From Bradyrhizobium niftali (GTDB lineage Bacteria; Pseudomonadota; Alphaproteobacteria; Rhizobiales; Xanthobacteraceae): a DNA stretch of 64,000 nucleotides. The stretch lies in assembly GCF_004571025.1 (NCBI RefSeq), contig NZ_SPQT01000002.1, forward strand, positions 434,001 through 498,000, written 5' to 3'. Both the position numbers and the translations under genes were made by a program. Positions 45,517 to 55,119 of this stretch are shown piece by piece (positions within the stretch are counted from its first letter, which is position 1; each line of letters starts with the position of its first letter). The notes beneath the pieces are model-generated. The model made no database searches, was not told the DNA's origin, and saw nothing but the letters and a program-made list of their open reading frames with translations.

Positions 45517-46752
45517 ATGCCGGGTCGTCGCAGGAGCCTTGCTGCCCTCGCCATGCTCGCTGCCGGAGTGCTGGTCACGGCACCGGCCTTTGCGCAGAAG
45601 AAGTACGACCCCGGCGCCACCGACACCGACATCAAGATCGGCAACATCATGCCCTATAGCGGGCCGGCCTCGTCCTATGGCGTGATCGGAAAGACCGAGG
45701 CCGCGTTCTTCAGGATGATCAACGACCAGGGCGGCATCAATGGCCGCAAGATCAACTTCATCAGCTATGACGATGCCTATTCGCCGCCGAAGGCGATCGA
45801 GCAGGCGCGCAAGCTGATCGAGAGCGACGAGGTCTTGCTGATCTTCCAGCCGCTCGGCACGCCCTCGAACTCGGCAATCATGAAATACATGAACGCCAAG
45901 AAGGTGCCGCAGCTCTTCGTCGCCTCCGGCGGCACCAAGTTCGGTGACCCCAGGAACTTTCCATGGACCATGGGCTTCCAGCCCAACTACCAGAGCGAGG
46001 GGCGGATCTACGCAAAATACATCCGCGATCATTTCCCCGACAGCAAGATCGCGGTGTTCTGGCAGAACGATGACGCCGGCAAGGACCAGTTCAAGGGTCT
46101 GAAGGACGGGCTCGGCGACAAGGCCGGCATGATCATCGCCGACAAGTCCTACGAGGTCAGCGATCCCTCGATCGACTCGCAGATCGTCGCACTGCACGAT
46201 TCCGCTGCCGACATCTTCTTCTCGTGGGCCGCGCCGAAAGGGTCGGCGCAGGCAATCCGCAAAGTCGGCGAGCTCGGCTGGAAGCCGAAGTTCTTTCTCG
46301 CCAACACCGCAACCTCGGTTGCCTCGGTGCTCAAGCCCGCCGGGCTCGAATACGCCAAGGACATCATCTCGACCGTCTATCTGAAAGACCCGACCGATCC
46401 GACCTGGGACAAGGACCCGGCCGTGGTGGAATGGCGCGCGTTCATGGACAAGTATTATCCAGACGGCGACAAGGCCAACTCCAATAACGTCTATGGCTAT
46501 GTGCAGGCGGAGGCGATGGCGCAGGTGCTCAAGCAGTGCGGCGACAATCTCACCCGCGAGAACGTCATGAAGCAGGCCGCGAACCTGAAGGATTTCCACA
46601 CCGACCTGATGCTGCCAGGCATCATGGTCAACACCTCGTCCGATGATTACTTCCCGATCGAGCAGATGCAGTTGATGCGCTTCAACGGGCAGGCCTGGGA
46701 GCTGTTCGGCGACGTCATCACCGGCGAAGTCGGCCACGAGCGCAGCCAGTAG
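45517..46752 (+). CDS. branched-chain amino acid-type ABC transporter substrate-binding protein
   Basis: Periplasmic binding protein of 411 residues, Peripla_BP_6 (LivK) family. Signal peptide RRRSLAALAMLAAGVLVTAP cut near AFAQ; then KKYDPGATDTDIKIGNIMPY, SYGVIGKTEAAFFRMINDQG, GINGRKINFISYDDAYSPPK, EQARKLIESDEVLLIFQPLG and FFSWAAPKGSAQAIRKVGEL. The ribosome-binding site is GGGGAGAGA before the ATG. No liv permease or ATPase genes are nearby, so it is an orphan or serves a remote transporter. Ligand may be an amino acid, amide or aromatic acid. Confidence 0.92.
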   Translation: MPGRRRSLAALAMLAAGVLVTAPAFAQKKYDPGATDTDIKIGNIMPYSGPASSYGVIGKTEAAFFRMINDQGGINGRKINFISYDDAYSPPKAIEQARKLIESDEVLLIFQPLGTPSNSAIMKYMNAKKVPQLFVASGGTKFGDPRNFPWTMGFQPNYQSEGRIYAKYIRDHFPDSKIAVFWQNDDAGKDQFKGLKDGLGDKAGMIIADKSYEVSDPSIDSQIVALHDSAADIFFSWAAPKGSAQAIRKVGELGWKPKFFLANTATSVASVLKPAGLEYAKDIISTVYLKDPTDPTWDKDPAVVEWRAFMDKYYPDGDKANSNNVYGYVQAEAMAQVLKQCGDNLTRENVMKQAANLKDFHTDLMLPGIMVNTSSDDYFPIEQMQLMRFNGQAWELFGDVITGEVGHERSQ

Positions 46753-46766
46753 TCAGGCGTAACGGG

Positions 46767-48134
46767 CTAGCCCGCGCTGAGGCGCACGCCCGCGCGCAGG
46801 AACTTCTGCGGATCGACCGCTTCGCCGTCGATGCGGGTTTCGTAGTGCAGATGCGGACCGGTGGAGCGGCCGGTCGAGCCGACGAGACCGACGACCTGGC
46901 CGATCTTCACGACCTCGCCGACCTTGACGTTGATCTCGGAGAGATGGCCGTAGCGAGTCGCAAGTCCGTTGCCGTGATCGACCTCGATCATGCGGCCATA
47001 GCCGCCGGACCAGCCGGCCGAGATCACCTTGCCGTTGGCGGTGACGCGGACCGGATCGCCCGTGGCAGCGCGGAAGTCGAGGCCGGTATGCATCGCCGGC
47101 CGGCCCAGGAACGGATCGCTGCGCACGCCGAAACCGGAGGTGAACTCGACCTCGCCGATGACGGGCTTGCGATAGGGCACCAGCGCCAGCGTGCGATTGA
47201 GGCGATCCATCTCGGCGCGGCTGACGTTGATGCGATTGAGCTGCTTCTCGAACGGCCCGGCATTGGCCGTCAGCTTGACGGGCACGAACGGCCCGCCCAT
47301 CGCGGTCCGCGGAACGGCGGCTTCGAGACTGGCGAGGTTCAGGCCGAGATCGCTGACGACGCCGCGCATCCGGCGCATGCGCGAATCCATGCCTTCCTCG
47401 ACGGCGCTGAGCGCCGCCATCTGGCGACGCTCGACCTGATCGAGAGAGGTCGTGAGGCGGACCAGGACATTGTCAAAACCCTGGTTCTTGGCGAACTGAT
47501 TGGCCTGTGGGGCCATGACGGCCGGCGCGCGCGACTCGAGCCGCGCTTCGCGATCCGGCGGCGCCACGAAGATCACGGTGTCGCTGATCGGCGACGGCTT
47601 CGGCGTGCCCTGCGTTGTGCTCTGGCCGGACTCGCCACGCTGCGGGGTCGAACGGGGAATCGAGCCTGTCACGTCAGGCATGGCCCCGAGCGCCGTGGCC
47701 CGAGACTCCAGCGCCGTCTGACGCTTCATGATCTGGTCGAGCTTCTGGTCGAACTGTTCCTGGTCGAGCAGCTGCCGGCTGGTGGTGCGATCGACCTTGG
47801 CCCGCAGCTCGGCGATGCGGTCCTCATAGGCGTACTGCATCTCGGCCTGGCGGGCGATCAGCCGGGTCAGGACGTCGTCGCGAAAGGCAAAGTACGTGGC
47901 GGTCGCGGCCGACCAGAGCCCGAGCAGCACGACGGTGCCAACCACGATCCAGAACACCACGGGCCCGAAGCGCACCTGCTTGCCGGCATGGACGATGGTG
48001 TAGGCATCATCGGTCGCGGGCAGGGGGAGCGCGATTGCCGCTGCGGCGGCGGCGGGACGGCGATGCAGAGGCCGTCCGTGGTCGTGAGGATGATGTTGGG
48101 GGTACTGCGAGTATTGGGCAGAACTTTTCGACAT
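46767..48134 (-). CDS. M23 family peptidoglycan endopeptidase
   Basis: Membrane-anchored murein hydrolase of about 455 residues. A short His/Pro-rich cytoplasmic tail (QYPQHHPHDHGRPLHRR) leads to one TM helix (VVFWIVVGTVVLLGLWSAAT, about 77-96), coiled-coil regions (about 100-150 and 215-270), and a LytM/M23 domain with zinc ligands in MHTGLDFRAATGDPVRV and GPHLHYETRIDGEAVDP. It probably cleaves cross-links or activates amidases, as NlpD/MepM proteins do. ATG 48134 has GGGAG five bases upstream; a GTG at 48140 overlaps that site. Confidence 0.93.
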   Translation of the reverse strand: MSKSSAQYSQYPQHHPHDHGRPLHRRPAAAAAAIALPLPATDDAYTIVHAGKQVRFGPVVFWIVVGTVVLLGLWSAATATYFAFRDDVLTRLIARQAEMQYAYEDRIAELRAKVDRTTSRQLLDQEQFDQKLDQIMKRQTALESRATALGAMPDVTGSIPRSTPQRGESGQSTTQGTPKPSPISDTVIFVAPPDREARLESRAPAVMAPQANQFAKNQGFDNVLVRLTTSLDQVERRQMAALSAVEEGMDSRMRRMRGVVSDLGLNLASLEAAVPRTAMGGPFVPVKLTANAGPFEKQLNRINVSRAEMDRLNRTLALVPYRKPVIGEVEFTSGFGVRSDPFLGRPAMHTGLDFRAATGDPVRVTANGKVISAGWSGGYGRMIEVDHGNGLATRYGHLSEINVKVGEVVKIGQVVGLVGSTGRSTGPHLHYETRIDGEAVDPQKFLRAGVRLSAG

Positions 48135-48244
48135 CGGCACTCCCGCGCCGGTCGGATGAGTCCGTACGGCCTAATTGCCGCAGCAATCTGGGCCGGTCAT
48201 GGTTAATTTTCCGGAAATGGGAACAGTCGTATTTAAAGGACTGG

Positions 48245-48931
48245 TTAAAGACTTCTTGCCGCTTCCAGAACCTGATCGGCATGGCCGTCGACCCGGACGT
48301 TACGCCAGATCCTGGCCACCTTGCCGTCGTTTCCGACCAGCACCGTGGTGCGAAGAATCCCGAGGAAGCTCTTGCCGTACATGGATTTTTCGCCCCAGGC
48401 GCCATACGCTTCCAGCATCTCGTGCTTCTCGTCCGAGATGAGCGGAACGCCGAGGCTGTGCTTGTCGCGGAACTTCTCCTGGGCCTTTAACGAATCCGCG
48501 GAAATCCCGATCACCGCCGTACCGGCCGCGGTGAAGGCGTCGGCCAGGCGCGTGAAGTCGATGGCCTCCCTGGTGCAGCCGGGCGTGTCGGCACGGGGGT
48601 AGAAGAACAGAACGAGCTTGCGGCCGGCATAATCCGACAGCGTGACGGCGCCGCCGCCGTCGCGGGGCAGGCGGAAGGCGGGGGCCTTCTGCCCCTCGGT
48701 CAGGACCGGCTTCGCCGCGGACGCGGGGGCCGATCTGGAGGAATTTAACTGTTTCGATGCGGCGCCATGCGATGCTGCTTTTGCTATGCTCGCGGTTGAT
48801 TTGCTTGCCGGTGTCCGCTGTGTTTTCGCGGACTTTGTTTGAGTCGTTACCCGGGTTTTCGGAGCCTTCTTTTTAGCCGCTGCAATGCCGGAGGGCGTCT
48901 TGGACGATTTCTTTTGGGATTTCTTGGACAT
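48245..48931 (-). CDS. peroxiredoxin (BCP/PrxQ family) with basic N-terminal tail
   Basis: A 228-residue thiol peroxidase. The C-terminal 155 residues are a PrxQ/BCP domain: LTEGQKAPAFRLPRDGGGAV, KLVLFFYPRADTPGCTREAI with the peroxidatic Cys, AAGTAVIGISADSLKAQEKF, and FLGILRTTVLVGNDGKVARI. The usual second Cys five residues after the first is absent, so it is 1-Cys-like or uses a distant partner. Residues 1-70 form a Lys/Ala/Ser/Thr-rich tail (SKKSQKKSSKTPSGIAAAKK) reminiscent of histone H1-like proteins. The ATG at 48931 follows GGAAGG; the frame extends far upstream but only as antisense of the AsmA-like gene. Confidence 0.93.
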   Translation of the reverse strand: MSKKSQKKSSKTPSGIAAAKKKAPKTRVTTQTKSAKTQRTPASKSTASIAKAASHGAASKQLNSSRSAPASAAKPVLTEGQKAPAFRLPRDGGGAVTLSDYAGRKLVLFFYPRADTPGCTREAIDFTRLADAFTAAGTAVIGISADSLKAQEKFRDKHSLGVPLISDEKHEMLEAYGAWGEKSMYGKSFLGILRTTVLVGNDGKVARIWRNVRVDGHADQVLEAARSL

Positions 48932-49222
48932 ACGCCTTCCTTTCGACGCTTTCGGCGGGTCAACCAAAGCGGTATTGCAGCTCTCGTCCAGTGTGCCGGA
49001 ATCGCGCCCTCGGCTGGGCAAGTTTGATGGCGCCGGAGTATGGTTACAAGGAATTCCACGCACCACCCCACTGCTCGTTGAACGCGCTCCCGGGGCGAAA
49101 TGACGAACAGCAGGAACATTCGAGGTATGGCGGCAATGCCGGCGCAGGGGCGTTCGCTCCCCGTCGACGGCTGCGGTCCCGGCGGCGCTCAATCCCACGA
49201 TGGGCGCCTGTATCGAGAGGCA

Positions 49223-52200
49223 ATGGCAAGGAATAAGTCGCCCCAGGATTACAATCGGGATTTCGATCGGCGCGGCGGTCATTCGGAGCCGCAGGAATGG
49301 GACGACGCCGACTGGGACCCGGATCAGGAAGCAGCGGCGGGCCATCGTGCGCGCCGGCTGTTGTCGCGTTCCAATTCGGGCTTCCATCGCTTCGGCGACG
49401 GGATCGGATCGCTGCGCAGCTGGCTGGGCGGCGGTCGCTGGCTGAAGCGCATGGCCATCGTCGTCGGCGCCCTCGTCGTTATCTTCGTCGGCTGTTTCGG
49501 CGCGCTGTGGTGGCGGCTCGGCGCCGGCCCGATCAATCTCGACATCGCGACGCCCTGGCTTGCGGCGGCGATCGAGGACAACATCGGTCACGGCAACACG
49601 GTCGAGGTCGGCGGCACCCAGATCGAGCGGGCCGGGCGAATCCGTATCGCCGTGCGCATCCGCGACATCATCGTGCGCGACCAGGACCATGCCATCGTCG
49701 CCACCGCGCCGAAGGCCGAGGTGAAACTGTCGGGTGCCGGTCTGCTGATGGGGCACCTGCGCGCGGAAAGCCTCAATCTCGTTGATGCCGAACTCGCGAT
49801 CCGCATCGCGCCGGACGGCACCGTCACAGTCTCGGCCGGTGACACCGCAAAACCGCTGGCCACCGGCGTGGCCTCCAAGAAGGACGCGGGCCTGCCGCCG
49901 ACATTCCCGCGCAATGGCGTGCCCCCGCCGCCGTTCGCGACCGCGCCGGCAAGCCCGGACGCATCCCAGGCGGCGCCTCAGGCGACTGCGCAGAGCGGCA
50001 TTCTCCAGGGCCTCGATTGGCTCGACAGTCTGAGCATGACCGGCCTCGACGGCCAGAACCTCAACGAGATCGGTCTGAAGAACGGCAATCTGATCGTCGA
50101 CGATCAGCAGCGCGGCAGTAAATGGTCGTTCGAGAACATCACGCTCAGCCTGCGCCGGCCGAGCCGTGGCGGCGTCGCGCTCAGCCTCGGCGAGGAGGGC
50201 GCGCGCCCGTGGTCGCTGCGTGCCACGATTGGCCCCGCCGAGAACGGTGTGCGCTCGGTCGACATCCGCGCCGACAAGGTATCCACCGCCAACATCCTGC
50301 TGGCGCTGCGGGTCAAGGATCTCACCTATACCGCCGACCTGCCGCTGACCGGCGAGCTCAAGGGCGAGCTCGGCCGCGACGGCGTGCCGACCTTCTTCCG
50401 CGGCAAGGTCATGGTCGGCGCGGGCAACATCATCGACACCGACACGCCCGATTATCCGATGGCGATCGACACGGCCGAGATCAATGTCGAGTGGGACGCC
50501 AACCGGCGCGTGCTGGTCGCACCGTTCAAGATTCTCTCGGGCGCGAACCGCCTGACGCTGCTGGCGCATCTGGAGCCGCCCAACGGCAACGTCAACGACT
50601 GGCAGCTCGGCTTCAGCGGCGGATCGATCCTGCTCGGCGGCATCGACAACGAGCCGCCGCTCGTCTTCAACCGTATTGCGATCGGCTTCCGCTTCGACAC
50701 CGACCACAAGCGCCTCCTGCTGACGCAGGCCGATATCAGCAACGGCGAGATCGGCGTCGCCGGCACCGGCGCCATCGACTATTCGGGCGAGCCGCGGCTC
50801 ACGCTGGGCTTTGCGGGAACGCCGATGTCGGCCTCCGCGCTCAAGCGGATGTGGCCGACGCTCGTCGTTCCGGAGTTGCGCGAATGGGTGATCGATCGGA
50901 TCGAACGCGGCACGCTCCAGCGCATCGAGATCGGCGTCAATTCGCCGACGAGGAACCTTCCGCGCAAGGGCCCGCCCATTCCTGACGACGGTCTCTCGGT
51001 CAACATCGTGGCGAGCGGCGTCGCGGTCCGCCCGGTGGACGGCATGCCGGTGGTGCACGATGCCGATTTGAAGGCGCGCGTGACCGGGCGCACCGCCACC
51101 GTGAACATCGGGCAGGGCATTGCCGACACGCCCGCCGGCCGCAAGGTCACGATCTCCGACTTCGTCTTCGAGGTGCCGGACATGGCGCCCAAACCGTCGC
51201 CGTCGCGCACCCGGTTTCGCGTCGACGGACCGGTGCCTGCGGCGGCCGAAATGCTCGCCAATGACCGGCTGAGCGATCTGTCGGCGACCGTCGTCGATCC
51301 CAACACCAGCAAGGGAACGTTCTCGGCGAACATCCAGCTCGGCTTGCCGGTCAAGGGCGAGCTGACCAAGGCCGACACCACCTACGCCGTCACCGCCGAC
51401 CTCAACGGCTTTGCCGCCGACAAGCTGGTGATGAACCAGAAGCTGGAGGCCAACAGCCTGAAGATCGTCGCGAGCAACCAGGGCTACCAGGTCAAGGGCG
51501 ACGTCAAGATCAACGGGCAGGCGGCCTCGCTCGACTATCGCAAGCCGGCCGAGGGCGATGCCGATGTCCGCTTGCAGGCGACGCTGGACGATGCGAGCCG
51601 CGCGCGTCTCGGCTTCGATCTCAGCCCCGCCGTCAGCGGCTCGTTGCCGATCAAGCTCTCGGGCAAGATCGCGGGCGGCGCGGACCAGACCACGAAGCTC
51701 GGGATCGAGGCCGACCTGACCTCGGTCAAGCTCGACAACATCCTTCCGGGCTGGGTCAAGCTGCCCGGCAAATCGGGCAAGGCCAGCTTCAAGGTGGTGC
51801 CGACGGGGCAATCGACCCGCTTCGAGGACATCGTCATCGAAGGCGGCGGCGCCTCGATCAAGGGCTCGCTCGAGGTTGATCCGAACGGCGACCTCATGAA
51901 CGCGAACTTCCCGGTCTATGCGCCGTCCGACGGCGACAAGGCGTCGTTGAAGGTCGAGCGCAACCAGGACGGCGTGGTCCGCGGCACGATGCGCGGCGAC
52001 GTGTTCGACGGCCGCGGTTTTCTGAAGTCGGCGATCTCAGGCAATTCCAAGGACGATGCCAAGAGCAAGATGAAGAACGTCGATTTCGACATCGACGTGA
52101 AGCTCGGCGCCGTCGCCGGCTTCAACGGCGAGGCCATGCGCAGTGTCGATGCCAAGATGTCGCGGCGGAGCGGTGCCATCAAGGCCTTCACGCTGAGCGG

Positions 52201-52939
52201 CAAGATCGGCCGCGATACGCCGGTGGCGGCCGATCTGCGCGGCGGCCGCGCCCAGGGTGCCCGCGAGGTGATCTATCTCCAGACCAACGATGCCGGCGCG
52301 CTGCTGCGCTTCACCGACACCACCAACAAGGTCTTCGGCGGCCAGATGGTGGTGGCGATGGAGCCGCCGACGTCGGAGCCTACGACCAGGGAAGGCCTGA
52401 TCAATGTGCGCGACTTCACGGTCAAGGGAATGGATCAGCTCGATCGCGTCGCGGCGGGCGGTCCCAATGGCGCGCAGAGCGGCGTGGCCTTCACGGCGCT
52501 GCGAGCGGAGTTCACCCGGCAGAACGGCGCGCTCACGATCCGCGACGGCGTCGTCAAGGGACCGATGATCGGCGGCACCATCGAAGGCTCGATCGACTAT
52601 CCCGGCAACCAGGTGTGCATGAGCGGTACCTTCGTGCCGGTGTACGGCGTCAACAACATCTTCGGCCAGATCCCGTTGTTCGGCATCTTCCTCGGCGGCG
52701 GCAACAACGAGGGATTGATCGGCGTGACCTATGAGGTCGTCGGCACGCCGGCCGCGCCCGTGATGCGCGTCAATCCGATCTCGGCGATGGCGCCCGGCCT
52801 GTTCCGCAAGATCTTCGAATTCAACACCGGCAAGCAGAACACGCCGTTCGACGAGCAGTTGCCGTCGGCACAATCCGGCGACAGCCCGACCGGATCAGCA
52901 AGACCGCTGTCGAGCGGTTGCAGCCTCGCGAGGCGGTAG
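49223..52939 (+). CDS. large AsmA/YhdP-like envelope protein (DUF3971)
   Basis: Protein of 1238 residues with a short cytoplasmic N terminus, one TM helix (about 72-95, MAIVVGALVVIFVGCFGALW) and a very long periplasmic part of repeating beta-rich segments (for example NEIGLKNGNLIVDDQQRGSK, SWSFENITLSLRRPS-like and LNLVDAELAIRIAPDGTVTV). A Pro/Ala linker occurs about 225-255. The C-terminal part (GPMIGGTIEGSIDYPGNQVC, GTFVPVYGVNNIFGQIP, LFGIFLGGGNNEGLIGVTYE) is the AsmA_2/YhdP-like end. The family forms bridge-like lipid carriers between inner and outer membranes. ATG 49223 has GAGAGG upstream; a start at 49100 would add 41 residues. Confidence 0.88.
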   Translation: MARNKSPQDYNRDFDRRGGHSEPQEWDDADWDPDQEAAAGHRARRLLSRSNSGFHRFGDGIGSLRSWLGGGRWLKRMAIVVGALVVIFVGCFGALWWRLGAGPINLDIATPWLAAAIEDNIGHGNTVEVGGTQIERAGRIRIAVRIRDIIVRDQDHAIVATAPKAEVKLSGAGLLMGHLRAESLNLVDAELAIRIAPDGTVTVSAGDTAKPLATGVASKKDAGLPPTFPRNGVPPPPFATAPASPDASQAAPQATAQSGILQGLDWLDSLSMTGLDGQNLNEIGLKNGNLIVDDQQRGSKWSFENITLSLRRPSRGGVALSLGEEGARPWSLRATIGPAENGVRSVDIRADKVSTANILLALRVKDLTYTADLPLTGELKGELGRDGVPTFFRGKVMVGAGNIIDTDTPDYPMAIDTAEINVEWDANRRVLVAPFKILSGANRLTLLAHLEPPNGNVNDWQLGFSGGSILLGGIDNEPPLVFNRIAIGFRFDTDHKRLLLTQADISNGEIGVAGTGAIDYSGEPRLTLGFAGTPMSASALKRMWPTLVVPELREWVIDRIERGTLQRIEIGVNSPTRNLPRKGPPIPDDGLSVNIVASGVAVRPVDGMPVVHDADLKARVTGRTATVNIGQGIADTPAGRKVTISDFVFEVPDMAPKPSPSRTRFRVDGPVPAAAEMLANDRLSDLSATVVDPNTSKGTFSANIQLGLPVKGELTKADTTYAVTADLNGFAADKLVMNQKLEANSLKIVASNQGYQVKGDVKINGQAASLDYRKPAEGDADVRLQATLDDASRARLGFDLSPAVSGSLPIKLSGKIAGGADQTTKLGIEADLTSVKLDNILPGWVKLPGKSGKASFKVVPTGQSTRFEDIVIEGGGASIKGSLEVDPNGDLMNANFPVYAPSDGDKASLKVERNQDGVVRGTMRGDVFDGRGFLKSAISGNSKDDAKSKMKNVDFDIDVKLGAVAGFNGEAMRSVDAKMSRRSGAIKAFTLSGKIGRDTPVAADLRGGRAQGAREVIYLQTNDAGALLRFTDTTNKVFGGQMVVAMEPPTSEPTTREGLINVRDFTVKGMDQLDRVAAGGPNGAQSGVAFTALRAEFTRQNGALTIRDGVVKGPMIGGTIEGSIDYPGNQVCMSGTFVPVYGVNNIFGQIPLFGIFLGGGNNEGLIGVTYEVVGTPAAPVMRVNPISAMAPGLFRKIFEFNTGKQNTPFDEQLPSAQSGDSPTGSARPLSSGCSLARR

Positions 52940-52961
52940 ACGCGAGGTTTCTTTCTCCGGC

Positions 52962-53035
52962 GTCATGGCCGGGCTTGTCCCGGCCATCCACGCCCCACCA
53001 AGAACGTAGATGCCCGGGACAAGCCCGGGCATGAC
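52962..53035. repeat. paired palindromic intergenic repeat
   Basis: Two arms in inverse orientation (52962-52987 and 53010-53035), each a palindrome: GGCCGGG-CTTGT-CCCGGCC and GCCCGGG-ACAAG-CCCGGGC, flanked by GTCAT and ATGAC. Elements of this form recur between genes in Bradyrhizobium and Rhodopseudomonas. Here it lies between two convergent genes and may also act as a terminator. Confidence 0.8.
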
Positions 53036-53062
53036 GACGATCGCGTAGAATTTCTGTGCAGT

Positions 53063-54757
53063 TTACGCCGCGCGGACGCCAGCGAGGAACGTGCCGACCT
53101 CGCCGGAGAGCTGCTCGGCCTGCTTGGAGAGGCTGCTGGCTGCCGCGAGCACCATGCCGGCGGCGTTGCCGGTCTCGTTGGCTGCGGTGCTGACGCCGCC
53201 GATATTGGTGGTGACCTCCCTGGTCGCCTCCGCGGTCTGCGAGACGCTGCGCGCGATCTCGGCGGTGGCGGCGCCTTGCTCCTCGATGGCCGCGCCGATC
53301 GAGGTGGCGATGCGGCTGACCTCCTCGATGGTGGCGGTGATGCCGCCGATGGCGTCCACGGCCTCCTTGGTCGCGCCCTGGATCTGGGCGATCTTGTCGC
53401 CGATCTCGCGGGTGGCCTCCGCGGTCTGGCTGGCGAGCGACTTCACCTCGGATGCAACGACGGCAAAGCCGCGGCCGGCTTCACCGGCACGCGCGGCCTC
53501 GATGGTGGCGTTGAGGGCAAGCAGATTGGTCTGCGCCGCGATGCTGGAGATCAGCTCGGCGACGTGCTCGATCTGCTGGGCGCCATCAGAGAGTGCGCGC
53601 ACGATGGTGTCGGTGCGGCGGGCGCTGTCAACGGCGCGCCCCGTCACCTCGGCGGATTGCGCCACCTGGCGGCTGATCTCGGTGATCGAGGAGGAGAGCT
53701 CCTCGGCGGCCGCCGCGACGGTCTGGACGCGCTGGCTGGCTTCGGTGGCGGCCGAGCCGACCAATGCGGCGCGGTGGTTGGTGCCTTCCGCGGTGGACGA
53801 CATCGACTTGGCGGTGGTCTCGAGCTCGCCGGAGCCCGAGGCCATCAGGCCGACGAGCTGGCCGACGGAGGCATCGAAGCGGTCGGCCAGCGCGATCAGG
53901 GCATCGCGCTTCTCCTGCTCGCTGCGGGTCTTGGCGGCGACCTGCTCGGCCTCGAGCGTGCGCGCCGTGAGCGCCGTCTGCCTGAATACTTCCAGCGTCT
54001 CGGCCATGCGGCCGATCTCGTCGCCGCGGTCGGTCTCCTCGACCGGCTTGTCGATGGCGCCTTCGGAAATCTGCTGCATGCGGTTCTTCTGGCGGTCGAG
54101 CGCGCCGAGCACGTCGCGGGCGATCAGCCAGGACAGCGTCGCCATCAGCAGCATCAGGCCGACGCCGATGACGGCCAGCTCCAGCGTCAGTGCGCGCACG
54201 TCGGCGTCGATGTCGTCGACATAGAGCCCGTAGCTGATGGTCACGTTCCAGGGCGCGAATTTGCGCGCGAACACGGTCTTGCGGACCGGTTCGGTCTGGC
54301 CGGGGCGCGGATAGAGATAAGAGGTCACGCCGCCCGGCGCAGCCTGATCGGCGGCCTTGAGAATGGCGTCGGCGATCAGTACGCCATTGGAGTCCTTGGT
54401 GCCCGTGATCTTGCCTTCGAGCTGCTGATTGGCGCCGTTCACCACCAGGGACGTGTCCTGATTGTAGACCACCGGATAGCCCTGGCCGCCATTGAAGCTC
54501 ATGCGACGGCCGCGCTGGTGGAACAGGGACTTGGCCTCGGCTTGCGTCAGCTTGCCGGCGGTCACCTCGTCCTGGAGCGATTGCGCGTAGTTGTAGAGGA
54601 GCTCCACCGCGGTCCGCATCAGCTGGACGCGGTCTTCCATCATGCGGCTCTTGCTGAGGACGGTCGATACCCCGATGATGGCCGTGACCGTGAGCGCCGC
54701 GAGGCAGACCATGCTGGCCAGCTTGGTGCGGATCTTCAGATGACTCAGCAGCCTCAT
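53063..54757 (-). CDS. methyl-accepting chemotaxis protein with single Cache domain
   Basis: Transmembrane chemoreceptor of 564 residues. TM1 (about 12-34), periplasmic sCache_2-type domain (about 40-190: [40 protein letters not shown]), TM2 (about 193-213), HAMP (about 215-270), and a cytoplasmic signalling domain with coiled coils and the hairpin tip [20 protein letters not shown] followed by [20 protein letters not shown]. No NWETF-like C-terminal CheR/CheB tether. It controls CheA and so flagellar motors in response to a small ligand, possibly a carboxylate given the Cache type. Confidence 0.94.
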   Translation of the reverse strand: MRLLSHLKIRTKLASMVCLAALTVTAIIGVSTVLSKSRMMEDRVQLMRTAVELLYNYAQSLQDEVTAGKLTQAEAKSLFHQRGRRMSFNGGQGYPVVYNQDTSLVVNGANQQLEGKITGTKDSNGVLIADAILKAADQAAPGGVTSYLYPRPGQTEPVRKTVFARKFAPWNVTISYGLYVDDIDADVRALTLELAVIGVGLMLLMATLSWLIARDVLGALDRQKNRMQQISEGAIDKPVEETDRGDEIGRMAETLEVFRQTALTARTLEAEQVAAKTRSEQEKRDALIALADRFDASVGQLVGLMASGSGELETTAKSMSSTAEGTNHRAALVGSAATEASQRVQTVAAAAEELSSSITEISRQVAQSAEVTGRAVDSARRTDTIVRALSDGAQQIEHVAELISSIAAQTNLLALNATIEAARAGEAGRGFAVVASEVKSLASQTAEATREIGDKIAQIQGATKEAVDAIGGITATIEEVSRIATSIGAAIEEQGAATAEIARSVSQTAEATREVTTNIGGVSTAANETGNAAGMVLAAASSLSKQAEQLSGEVGTFLAGVRAA

Positions 54758-54975
54758 CGCAGCCTCTACGGAATGGTTATTATTGCTCGCACCGGTAGCA
54801 TGAAGTTCTTACCAATCATGAATGGAGGTATGCGGCGGCCTGCCGCGCCGAACGGCGTTCGCAGGCTTGTGCGGAACCGTGCAGGCAAATCGCCGTGCGC
54901 CGGGAGGCGCCGGTTCATGTGCCGGAGAAAATCGATCTTGGACTTTGGTGGCTACAGAGCCTGACTGGACCTGCA
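54758..54975. other. upstream region of the chemoreceptor and of the miniprotein
   Basis: A gene-free region with divergent transcription. The only plausible content is promoters; the AT-rich GGTTATTATTGC near 54772 is a possible minus-strand promoter element. Confidence 0.3.
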
Positions 54976-55062
54976 ATGAATCGATTCGTTCATCGCATCA
55001 TCATGTCCGTGCTGCTCGTCGCGGCCCTCGTTCTCATCTGGAACTTGCTGGGGGCGCGCTAG
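54976..55062 (+). CDS. 28-residue single-helix membrane miniprotein
   Basis: A small frame from ATG 54976 to TAG 55060-55062. The peptide begins MNRFVHRIIMSVLLVAALVL and ends IWNLLGAR: two or three positive residues, then about 17 hydrophobic residues, then an Arg end, so a single inner-membrane helix obeying the positive-inside rule. A GC-rich hairpin begins right at the stop codon, which supports a short transcript. The ribosome-binding site is weak (CTGGACC). Function unknown; small membrane proteins of this size often bind larger transporters or kinases. It could also be a chance frame. Confidence 0.5.
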   Translation: MNRFVHRIIMSVLLVAALVLIWNLLGAR

Positions 55063-55093
55063 GACGGCACCGGCAGATCTGCGGGTGCCGTCC
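55062..55093 (+). terminator. hairpin after the miniprotein frame
   Basis: GGACGGCACC pairs perfectly with GGTGCCGTCC around a 12-nt loop. The stem starts in the stop codon of the 28-residue frame. A CTGCTTG follows rather than a long U run, so strength is uncertain. Confidence 0.55.
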
Positions 55094-55119
55094 TGCTTGC
55101 GGGTCGATCCTCGGGCGCG

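Noticed and set aside
48932..51811. Upstream extension of the peroxiredoxin frame on the minus strand (total 1188 codons)
   Set aside because: Antisense to the AsmA-like gene with no domain; the peroxiredoxin has a good ATG and ribosome-binding site at 48931.
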